Positions 1 to 5,742 of a stretch of DNA of 8,698 nucleotides are shown here, piece after piece. Source of the stretch: OMOG01 sp041485845 (GTDB lineage: Bacteria > Acidobacteriota > Terriglobia > Bryobacterales > Bryobacteraceae). Where the stretch lies: positions 1 through 8,698 of the forward strand of contig JBGPKH010000372.1 of the NCBI GenBank assembly GCA_041485845.1. Reading direction: 5' to 3'. A program made the position numbers and the translations under genes. The stretch's first letter is position 1. The number at the start of each line of letters is the position of its first letter. The notes beneath the pieces are model-generated. The model was not told the DNA's origin and ran no database searches. It saw nothing but the letters and a program-made list of their open reading frames with translations.

Positions 1-1401
1 GGTGGAAAGCACGTGGAGAATCTGGAACTCCTCGGGGTAGACGTGGTAGCGGCGCGGCATTCCCAGGTAACCCAGAATGAATTGCGGGAAGAAAGTCAGG
101 TTGAACCCCAGAAAGATGATCATGGCGGAGAGCTTGGCCCATCCTTCGGGATACATGCGGCCGGTCATCTTAGGCCACCAGTAATGCATCCCTCCCAGGT
201 ACGCCATGATGGTGCCGCCCACCATGATGTAGTGGAAGTGGGCCACCACGAAGTAAGTGTCGGTAACGTGCACGTCGATGCCCAGCGCCGCCACGAACAG
301 GCCGGTGAGTCCTCCGATGGTGAACAGTCCGATGAAGCCGAAGGCGTAGAGCATCGGGGTGGCGTAAGAGATGGAGCCCTTGTACAAGGTGGCGGTCCAG
401 TTGAATACTTTGATGGCCGAGGGGATCGCGACGAAGTAACTCAGGAACGAGAACACCATCCCGGCGTAAACCGACTGCGTGCTGACGAACAGGTGATGGC
501 CCCACACCAGGAATCCGAGCACCGCGATGGCCACGCTCGAGAAAGCGATGAAGCCGTAGCCAAAGGGCTGCTTGCGCGAGAAGACCGAGACCAGCTCGCT
601 GATCACGCCCATGGCCGGCAGGATCATAATGTAGACGGCAGGATGCGAGTAGAACCAAAACATGTGCTGGAAGAGCACCGGGTCGCCGCCCAGCGCGGGG
701 TCGAAGATTCCGATGTGAAAGACGCGCTCGCAGAAGAGCAGGACAATGGTCACGGCCACCACCGGCGTGCCGAGCACCTGGATGAGGGCGGTGGCGTAGG
801 TCGACCACACGAACAGCGGCAGGCGGAACCAGGTCATCCCGGGCGCGCGCATGCGGTGCACGGTCACGATGAAGTTGAGGCCTGTGAGAATCGACGAGAA
901 GCCCGAGATGAAAATGCCGAGCGCGGTGGCGATCACCCAGCTATTCGAATAGGTCGTGCTGTAAGGGGTGTAGAAGGTCCAGCCGGTATCCACGCCGCCG
1001 GCCAGCATGGCGAAGAGGCTGAACAGGCCGCCAATCACCAGCAGATACCAGCTCAACAGGTTAATCCTGGGGAACGCGAGGTCGCGCGCGCCGATCATCA
1101 TGGGCAGGAAAAAATTGCCGAGCGTAGCGGGAATTGCCGGGATCATGAAAAAGAAGATCATGGCCACGCCGTGCATGGCGAACAGCTTGTTGTAAGTTTC
1201 CGAAGAGACGAAATTGCCCTGCGGGGTCAGCAGCTCGATGCGGATGAGCGTGGCGAACGCGCCCCCCAGGAAGAAGAACAGGGTGATGGTGGCGAGGTAC
1301 AGCAGGCCGATGCGCTTGTGATCTTTAGTGAGGAGCCACGACTTGATGCCGTAACTGGCGTTTAAGTAATGCTCTCGTTCTTTGACCGCTGCGGTAATCA
1401 T
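1..1401 (-). CDS. coxA: Cytochrome c oxidase subunit I, A2-type (partial, C-terminus beyond left edge)
   Basis: This is the catalytic subunit of the heme-copper oxidase. It reduces O2 to water in the cytoplasmic membrane and pumps protons. The frame is open from an ATG at 1401 to the window edge, giving 467 residues; the family usually has about 530-600, so the C-terminus is missing. Visible ligands are H77 (heme a, in AMHG), H253 (CuB), H302 and H303 (CuB), and H388 (heme a3) and H390 (heme a) in VAHFHY. Y257 of YSHPAVY is the expected His-Tyr crosslink partner. The D-channel entry Asp is D107 (GARDLAFPRIN) and the K-channel Lys is K331 (PSAIKVFNW). R450-R451 in GMPRRY match the heme-propionate arginines. 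The A1-type glutamate of GHPEVY is absent and replaced by the Tyr-Ser of the A2 class. The start lies four bases after the coxB stop. No strong ribosome binding site is visible, so coupling to coxB is likely. Confidence 0.97.
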   Translation of the reverse strand, partial: MITAAVKEREHYLNASYGIKSWLLTKDHKRIGLLYLATITLFFFLGGAFATLIRIELLTPQGNFVSSETYNKLFAMHGVAMIFFFMIPAIPATLGNFFLPMMIGARDLAFPRINLLSWYLLVIGGLFSLFAMLAGGVDTGWTFYTPYSTTYSNSWVIATALGIFISGFSSILTGLNFIVTVHRMRAPGMTWFRLPLFVWSTYATALIQVLGTPVVAVTIVLLFCERVFHIGIFDPALGGDPVLFQHMFWFYSHPAVYIMILPAMGVISELVSVFSRKQPFGYGFIAFSSVAIAVLGFLVWGHHLFVSTQSVYAGMVFSFLSYFVAIPSAIKVFNWTATLYKGSISYATPMLYAFGFIGLFTIGGLTGLFVAALGIDVHVTDTYFVVAHFHYIMVGGTIMAYLGGMHYWWPKMTGRMYPEGWAKLSAMIIFLGFNLTFFPQFILGYLGMPRRYHVYPEEFQILHVLST

Positions 1402-1405
1402 ATTT

Positions 1406-2368
1406 CTAATGTTTTCCCGGTGGGGCGCCGGCTTCGCCCGGTTTCGGCGCGAGCGACTTGATGTACTCCACCAGTTGCAAAACTTCTTCCTCGGTCACCA
1501 GCCCCTGGAAGGTGGGCATGATCGGTTCGTATCCGGCCACAACCTTGGCTTGCGGCTGGAGAATGGACTCGCGGATGTAGGCCTCGCCGGCCTTCACGGT
1601 TCCGCCGCCGGCGAGTTTTACGTTACTGCCGAACACACCGGTGAGGATGGGGCAGCGGCCGGCGCCATCGGGCTTGTGGCAGTTGGCGCAGGCGAGACTC
1701 TGAAACAGCTTTTGTCCGTTTTCGGCGAGCGATCCGGTGGCCGATCCGCCGCTCAGCCAGGCTTGATAATCCTGCGGCTCCATCACGTACACCCAGCCGA
1801 TCATGCGGGAGTGATTGGTGCCGCAGAATTCCGCGCAGAAGAGGTGATACTTGCCCGCCTTGGTGGGCTTGAACCAGATGGTGGAGTAGCGTCCGGGCAC
1901 CACGTCCTGCTTGACGCGGAAGGCCGGGACGAAGAAGCTGTGGATCACGTCTTCCGAGGTCATGGTGAGCTTCACGGCGCGGCCCAGCGGGATGTGCAGC
2001 TCGTTGATCTCGCGCCGGCCTTCCATGTGCTGGAGCTTCCACATCCACTGTTTGCCCACCACGTAGATCGGCAGCGCGTCGGCGGGCGGACGGCTCTCGC
2101 GGAAGAAGATCTCGGCGCCCCAGGTGAACATGATCATGGTGAGGCCGAAGGGAATCACGGACCAGACGATTTCGAGGGTCAAGCCGCCGTGGATCACGTG
2201 GGGCAGTTCCTGTTCCGAACGCCGGCGATAGCGAACGGCGAAGTAGAAGATCGCGCCGAAAATCCCCACCGTGAAGAACACGGCCACCGCCAGGAGGAAG
2301 TACAGCAGGTGGTCCACGTCTGGCGCGAAGGTGGAAGCCTGCTCCGGAAATAGAGGAAATGAATTCAT
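1406..2368 (-). CDS. coxB: Cytochrome c oxidase subunit II with fused C-terminal cytochrome c domain (caa3 type)
   Basis: This subunit takes electrons from the respiratory chain through its own heme c and passes them via CuA to subunit I. It has 320 residues. Two membrane segments lie at about 20-44 and 66-88, followed by the periplasmic cupredoxin domain. The CuA ligands are all present: H143, C178, E180, C182, H186 and M189 (CAEFCGTNHSRM). The aromatic electron-entry patch is GKQWMWK (105-111). A class I cytochrome c domain follows, with CANCH at 227-231 and a likely axial Met at M284 in PIMPTF. No lipobox or cleavable signal is obvious; the first membrane helix probably anchors the N-terminus. 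The ATG is six bases after the sco stop, and the TAG stop is four bases before coxA. One oddity is a third cysteine, C239, just after the heme-binding site (GRCPIL), where related domains often have Gly-Pro. The fused heme domain defines the oxidase as caa3-type. Confidence 0.97.
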   Translation of the reverse strand: MNSFPLFPEQASTFAPDVDHLLYFLLAVAVFFTVGIFGAIFYFAVRYRRRSEQELPHVIHGGLTLEIVWSVIPFGLTMIMFTWGAEIFFRESRPPADALPIYVVGKQWMWKLQHMEGRREINELHIPLGRAVKLTMTSEDVIHSFFVPAFRVKQDVVPGRYSTIWFKPTKAGKYHLFCAEFCGTNHSRMIGWVYVMEPQDYQAWLSGGSATGSLAENGQKLFQSLACANCHKPDGAGRCPILTGVFGSNVKLAGGGTVKAGEAYIRESILQPQAKVVAGYEPIMPTFQGLVTEEEVLQLVEYIKSLAPKPGEAGAPPGKH

Positions 2369-2374
2369 CGCGAA

Positions 2375-3364
2375 CTATACCCGCCTCAAGTGATGTTTGT
2401 CCCTGCGGAAATCGCGGCGGAATACGATTACCAAGAAAGTGCCGCTGATCAGAACGAAGGCCGCGCCGGCGAAGCGCACCATGTTGATCACGATGGCGCC
2501 GTATTTGCCGGTGGCGGGGTCGTAATGATAGCAGAAGAGCAGCATCTGGTCCACGGGATTGCCGATCTTGTTTTCGGACGCTTCCACCAGCCCCAGGCGG
2601 ACGTCACGGGGCGCGTATTCCACGCCGTAGAAGTATCGCGAGAGCCGGCCCTCGGGGGTGAGGATCATGATGCCGCTGGCGTGCGCGAACTGGTCGGTCT
2701 TCGGGTCGTACTTGAAGTGGAAGCCGGCGGCGTCGGTGAGGGCCTTGATATTGGCTTCGTCACCGGTGAGGAAGTGCCAGCCGTTGGCGGTGTTCGCCCG
2801 GCCGTAGCGGCGCAGGTACATCTGCTTTTTGGAGGCGGCCAGCTCCGGCGTGTCCTTGGGATCGAAGCTCACGCTGACCACTTCGAAGTCCTGGCCGGGG
2901 TTGAACGACACGGCTTTGAGACTGCTCTCGAGGCCGTTCAGAATCTGCGTACAGAGCATGGGGCAGCGGTAGTAGACCAGCGCGAGGATGACCGGCTTTT
3001 TCGTTTGGAAGAACGTGGAGAGTTTGACGTCGCGGCCGGATTCGTCGCGGAAGGTCAGTTGGAGCGGGAGTTGCTGGTCGAGTTTCTGGTCGATGCCGAC
3101 GCCTTGGAGAGCGCTGGGGAGGGCGGGCCGCAGCGAGGTGTCCTGCATGCTCAGCGACGGCTGCACGGGGGCGGGTTGACCGGGCTGGGGGAAAGCGGGG
3201 AGGGCGAGAGCGAGGGCGAGAAGCCAGGCAGACAGGGCCTGTGGGGCAGGTTGACAACCTGCGGCGGGTTGGTAACCCGCCAGCCCACGCGGGCGCCGGT
3301 TGGCAACCGGCGCGCAGGATGACATCCTGCCCCACAAGCCAAAGTGAAAGGCTGCAATTTTCAT
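2375..3364 (-). CDS. SCO1/SenC-family copper chaperone with repeat-expanded signal peptide and C-terminal membrane helix
   Basis: Sco proteins are thioredoxin-fold copper-binding factors that help assemble the CuA site of oxidase subunit II, which is encoded immediately downstream. The protein has 329 residues. The copper/thiol motif is CPMLC (C134, C138) and the third ligand is H228 in FAHASGIM. A hydrophobic helix at about 291-316, followed by a basic tail, should anchor it by its C-terminus. The start is the ATG at 3364. It overlaps the TGA of the upstream gene as ATGA and has AGGAG seven bases upstream. A longer open frame runs upstream to 3772, but it reads across the preceding gene and lacks Sco character. 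The odd part is residues 10-42, which are encoded by a palindrome array and separate the start (MKIAAFHF) from the hydrophobic leader stretch LSAWLLALALALPAFP (about 44-59). The mature domain begins around residue 70-85 and looks intact. Confidence 0.93.
   Translation of the reverse strand: MKIAAFHFGLWGRMSSCAPVANRRPRGLAGYQPAAGCQPAPQALSAWLLALALALPAFPQPGQPAPVQPSLSMQDTSLRPALPSALQGVGIDQKLDQQLPLQLTFRDESGRDVKLSTFFQTKKPVILALVYYRCPMLCTQILNGLESSLKAVSFNPGQDFEVVSVSFDPKDTPELAASKKQMYLRRYGRANTANGWHFLTGDEANIKALTDAAGFHFKYDPKTDQFAHASGIMILTPEGRLSRYFYGVEYAPRDVRLGLVEASENKIGNPVDQMLLFCYHYDPATGKYGAIVINMVRFAGAAFVLISGTFLVIVFRRDFRRDKHHLRRV
3241..3335. repeat. Array of four short palindromes inside the 5' end of sco
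   Basis: Four near-contiguous inverted repeats are visible on the plus strand. The first is GCAGGTTG / CAACCTGC (3246-3253 and 3255-3262, one-base centre). The second is GGCGGGTT / AACCCGCC (3263-3270 and 3274-3281, centre GGT). The third is GCGCCGGTT / AACCGGCGC (3293-3301 and 3305-3313, centre GGC). The fourth is GCAGGAT / ATCCTGC (3314-3320 and 3324-3330, centre GAC). The whole array is bounded by GTGGGGCAGG (3241-3250) and its exact complement CCTGCCCCAC (3326-3335), so it can also close as one large hairpin. Stem sequences differ, but pairing is perfect in every unit. No U-tract follows, so it is not an intrinsic terminator. It lies in frame within sco codons 10-42. A related array sits at the start of actE. 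The origin is unknown; a REP-like element is one possibility. Confidence 0.9.
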
Positions 3365-3825
3365 TTCAATTCTCCTGCGAGCGGGCCGCCGGGCGGCTGC
3401 ATCTTCGGGCCGAGGCCGCTCTCGGTGGGCACGCTGACTTCGCCCGCGGCGGTCTGCGGCTCGGCCTGCGGACGCGACGGGAGGCCACGCTGGGCGAGGA
3501 GATCGATGGCGCGGTCGATCGGAATCCGCACGACTCCTTTCGGCTGATCCACCCACCCGTAGCTGCGCAAGATCTGTTCCTCCTCGGCGCGGATCGCCTG
3601 GAGATCCTGCACGGGAGTGGTCTCGAGCGACGGCGCGGGCGGGAGCTTGAGTGCGGCTGCCGCGGGCTTTCCGCCGTCCAGTGAGTCGAAATAACGGAAC
3701 AGCCCGACCAGCAGGGACAGCGCCACCAGGCACAGGAGCACCAGGCCGATACCGAATTTTCCGACTGCCCACGCATTCACGTCGGCGTGCTCGTGACGGG
3801 CCTCGGGCTGTCTATTCCCGGCCAT
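3361..3825 (-). CDS. Small single-pass membrane protein of unknown function between actF and sco
   Basis: I do not recognise a named family. The product has 154 residues: a hydrophilic His/Glu-containing N-terminus, one membrane helix at about 23-46, and a soluble tail. The tail opens with a Pro/Ala-rich linker. It then has a compact segment at about 74-115 that looks like the conserved core (ILRSYGWVDQP followed by VRIPIDRAIDLLAQRG). It ends in a low-complexity Pro/Gly tail. The ATG overlaps the end of actF by 14 bases and is preceded by GGAGG at 3838-3842. The TGA overlaps the sco start as ATGA. Position and membrane anchoring suggest an accessory or assembly subunit of complex III or the caa3 oxidase; this is inference from context. 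There are no cysteines that could bind heme or copper. The reading frame is well supported by its overlaps and ribosome binding site. Confidence 0.85.
   Translation of the reverse strand: MAGNRQPEARHEHADVNAWAVGKFGIGLVLLCLVALSLLVGLFRYFDSLDGGKPAAAALKLPPAPSLETTPVQDLQAIRAEEEQILRSYGWVDQPKGVVRIPIDRAIDLLAQRGLPSRPQAEPQTAAGEVSVPTESGLGPKMQPPGGPLAGELK
3371..3376 (-). promoter_or_regulatory. Ribosome binding site deciding the sco start
   Basis: AGGAGA on the minus strand lies inside the end of the preceding small gene. Its AGGAG core ends seven bases before the ATG at 3364. Together with the ATGA stop/start overlap this fixes the sco start upstream of the palindrome array, so the array should be translated. 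Confidence 0.75.
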
Positions 3826-5020
3826 GGTGCAAAGCCCCCTCCAGTTGCGGGTCGTTGAGCGGCATGAGCGGACGCTTCTCCAACTGCGTGAGGAAGTACC
3901 ACAGCCAGATGCCGCCGATGCCGATGGGCGCGGCGAAATCCATCCAGCTCACATGGAAACCGCCCTTCGAAAAATCGGGCGCCACCAGCCAGTAGAGATC
4001 GACAAAGCGCATGAACAGGATGAATACCGCGATGCCCGCGAGCAGCTTGAAATTGCGCTTCAGGTCGCGCGAGAGCAGCAAGGCGAAGGGCAGCGCGAAG
4101 TGGCCGATAATCAAGACCAGCGCAACGTACTGCCAGCCGCCGTTCAGGCGCGCGATGTACCAGGGAATCTCTTCGGGCAGGTTGCCCGCCCAGATAATGA
4201 GGAACTGCGAGAACGAGAAGTACGCCCAGATCATCACCAGGGCGAGCATAAACTTTCCGAGATCGTGCAGGTGACGCGGGGTCAGGACTTCGGACATCGG
4301 CCGCCAGTGCGACAGGAGCACCATCAGGGTGATGAGGAACGCCATCGACGAGAGTCCCTGGCCGGCGATGAAGAGCAGGCCGAAGATGGTGGAGAACCAG
4401 TGCGGGTTGAGCGACATGATCCAGTCCACCGACATGAAGGTGACGGTGAATCCCCAGAAGAGAATGCCGGGACCGGCGAGCGTGGCCATCTTGCGATGGG
4501 CGATTGCCGCGCCTTCGCGATCTTCTTTCTCCGACCAGCGGTTGAAGAACCAGGAGAGGAACAGCCAGCCGGCGAAATAGATCGCGGTGCGGATGAGGAA
4601 GAATGGGACGTTCAGGTACGGCTGCTTGTGCTGGAGGAGCGCGTCGGCGGCGACCTTGTTGGCGTGCGACCACTCGTAGAGATTCGGGATGCCGATGAGG
4701 ATGGGGAGAAACATCAGCGCGACCAGCGGAAGCGTGCGCGCGGCGGCTTCGGCCGGGCGCCGGATGACCACGCCCCACGCGCCGCCGGTGAGGTATTGCA
4801 GCATCAGCCAAGCCATGGAGCCGAGCGCGATGCCGACGAAGAAGACGTACGACCACAGGTAGGAACGGTAGAACTGGAACTTCAACGGGTTGGAAACGAG
4901 GAAGCCGATGACGCAGAGGAGCGCGCCCGCGATGCCCGCGGTGAGGGCGCGCGTGCGCCATTGGCGGAGGTCAGTCTGCAGCTCGGGGGAGACGCGGAAG
5001 TCGAGCGATTGCGCGGTCAT
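3812..5020 (-). CDS. actF: Alternative complex III membrane subunit ActF (NrfD-like)
   Basis: ActF is the second large NrfD-like integral membrane subunit of the quinol-oxidising alternative complex III. It pairs with ActC and has been proposed to take part in proton translocation. The product has 402 residues with about ten hydrophobic segments, at roughly 27-43, 56-78, 97-115, 137-158, 180-202, 208-236, 256-278, 295-317, 326-346 and 361-378. Charged residues near the helices include E117, D199 and H307. The ATG at 5020 overlaps the actE stop as ATGA and has GGGAGG (5027-5032) six bases upstream, which clearly fixes the start. The frame stays open upstream to 5701, but there it runs out of phase through actE and is not ActF sequence. 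The size matches known ActF proteins. Assignment over ActC rests on its shorter length and its place after actE. Confidence 0.93.
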   Translation of the reverse strand: MTAQSLDFRVSPELQTDLRQWRTRALTAGIAGALLCVIGFLVSNPLKFQFYRSYLWSYVFFVGIALGSMAWLMLQYLTGGAWGVVIRRPAEAAARTLPLVALMFLPILIGIPNLYEWSHANKVAADALLQHKQPYLNVPFFLIRTAIYFAGWLFLSWFFNRWSEKEDREGAAIAHRKMATLAGPGILFWGFTVTFMSVDWIMSLNPHWFSTIFGLLFIAGQGLSSMAFLITLMVLLSHWRPMSEVLTPRHLHDLGKFMLALVMIWAYFSFSQFLIIWAGNLPEEIPWYIARLNGGWQYVALVLIIGHFALPFALLLSRDLKRNFKLLAGIAVFILFMRFVDLYWLVAPDFSKGGFHVSWMDFAAPIGIGGIWLWYFLTQLEKRPLMPLNDPQLEGALHHGRE

Positions 5021-5742
5021 CGCGCGCCTCCCGCGTTCAACTGCACGCGCGCTTCCGGCGGCACGTCGTTGATCGTCGCGTTGTGGCTCAACTGGAGCGC
5101 GCGGACATACGCTACGATGGCCCAGCGGTCGCGCGGCGGAATCTGCGCGGCGTAGTCGGGCATGGCGCCGAATCCGTTGGCGATCACGTCGTAGAGATAT
5201 CCGTTGGCAACCTGCCGCAGGCGATCGCTGTGGTAAGTCGGCGGCTTGCGAAATCCGCGGCGCACGATGGTTCCGTTGCCCTCTCCGGTGCGGTCGTGGC
5301 ACGGCGAGCAGTATACGTTGTAGCGATCCTGGCCGCGCAGGATGTCGTCTTTCGTCACCGGGAACGGAAACGTGTTGAGCGGTTTGCCGTCGGCGCCCTT
5401 GCCGGTGTAGAAGGCAACGTCGTCGTTGAGATGGCCGCGGGCCACGGTGCCATCGATCAGCGGGCGTTCGGAGCGGCCGTCGGCGAAGAACTCGCTGGGG
5501 CGCAGCGGGATGAATTTGGGCTGATCGTGCATGTCCTGGCGGCAGGCGACGGTGGGGAGGAGAACCAGTGTCAGCAGGCCGATTGTCAATCGGCCGCAGG
5601 TTGACAACCTGCCCCACAGGGTAGCTGCCCGTGGGACGCAGGTGGAACCGCCTGCGCCACCAGTGCGAATCAACAGTTTGCGGCACTGGTGGGGCAGGCA
5701 TTCAGCCTGCCAGGACTCTAACAACGGGCTGCTAGTGCGCAA
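5017..5742 (-). CDS. actE: Alternative complex III monoheme cytochrome c lipoprotein ActE, TTG start
   Basis: ActE is the membrane-tethered monoheme cytochrome c of alternative complex III, on the outer face of the cytoplasmic membrane. From the TTG at 5742 the product has 241 residues. A leader hydrophobic stretch (about 53-66) ends in a lipobox-like LLPTVAC, so C67 is the likely lipidated residue. CSPCH at 145-149 binds heme c, and M194 in GAMPDY is the likely axial ligand. The TTG start is supported by GAGAGG nine bases upstream and overlaps the end of actD by 11 bases. It means residues about 11-55 are encoded by a palindrome array. The alternative is an internal TTG at 5589, which gives a compact signal peptide (MTIGLLTLVLLPTVAC), but no ribosome binding site is visible there. 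The mature domain is complete either way. The stop overlaps actF as ATGA. Confidence 0.92.
   Translation of the reverse strand: MRTSSPLLESWQAECLPHQCRKLLIRTGGAGGSTCVPRAATLWGRLSTCGRLTIGLLTLVLLPTVACRQDMHDQPKFIPLRPSEFFADGRSERPLIDGTVARGHLNDDVAFYTGKGADGKPLNTFPFPVTKDDILRGQDRYNVYCSPCHDRTGEGNGTIVRRGFRKPPTYHSDRLRQVANGYLYDVIANGFGAMPDYAAQIPPRDRWAIVAYVRALQLSHNATINDVPPEARVQLNAGGAR
5577..5711. repeat. Palindrome array at the actD-actE junction and 5' end of actE
   Basis: Five inverted repeats follow one another on the plus strand. They are GGCCGATT / AATCGGCC (5577-5584 and 5588-5595, centre GTC); GCAGGTTG / CAACCTGC (5596-5603 and 5605-5612), identical to the first unit of the array in sco; CGCAGG / CCTGCG (5637-5642 and 5651-5656, extendable with one mismatch); CCACCAGTGC / GCACTGGTGG (5657-5666 and 5683-5692, 16-base loop); and GGCAGGC / GCCTGCC (5693-5699 and 5705-5711). 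The sequences CCTGCCCCAC (5608-5617) and GTGGGGCAGG (5689-5698) also border the sco array, but here they point the other way. There is no U-tract. The array begins about 31 bases after the putative TTG start of actE and would encode residues 11-55. It could instead be mostly intergenic if actE starts at 5589. Confidence 0.88.

Noticed and set aside
13..1365. Long open frame on the plus strand opposite coxA (450 codons)
   Set aside because: The composition is dominated by His, Glu, Asp, Gln and Arg in a pattern typical of the antisense of a GC-rich membrane protein gene. The opposite strand encodes an unmistakable CoxA with all ligands.
2948..2976. CPMLC of Sco as a heme c site
   Set aside because: The spacing is CxxxC with no following histidine. 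It is the copper/thiol motif of the Sco family, with H228 as the third ligand.
3241..3335. Intrinsic terminator or attenuator at the palindromes
   Set aside because: No U-tract follows on either strand, and the stems lie inside translated sequence of an operon whose downstream genes are needed in the same pathway.
3365..3772. N-terminal extension of the sco frame upstream to 3772
   Set aside because: It is Arg/Pro-rich sequence running out of phase across the preceding small gene. The ATG at 3364 has a proper ribosome binding site and an ATGA overlap.
4181..4200. Further copies of the palindrome around 4181, 5201 and 6438 (GGCAGGTTG-like or GGCAACCTGC-like strings)
   Set aside because: Only short partial matches occur. 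They lie in ordinary actF, actE and actC codons (NLPEE, RQVANG, DNLPA), lack paired arms or GTGGGG borders, and are explained by conserved protein sequence.
3824..5155. Long open frame on the plus strand opposite actF (443 codons)
   Set aside because: It is an antisense shadow of the actF and actE frames, with low-complexity charged sequence and no family resemblance. The same reasoning removes the plus-strand frames at 1382-2353, 2390-3322 and 5531-6604.
5021..5701. N-terminal extension of the actF frame upstream to 5701
   Set aside because: It crosses the actE coding region out of phase. The ATG at 5020 with GGGAGG six bases upstream gives an ActF of the expected size.
5577..5711. CRISPR array
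   Set aside because: The units are palindromes of varied sequence with almost no spacers between them. There are no identical direct repeats with regular unique spacers and no cas genes.
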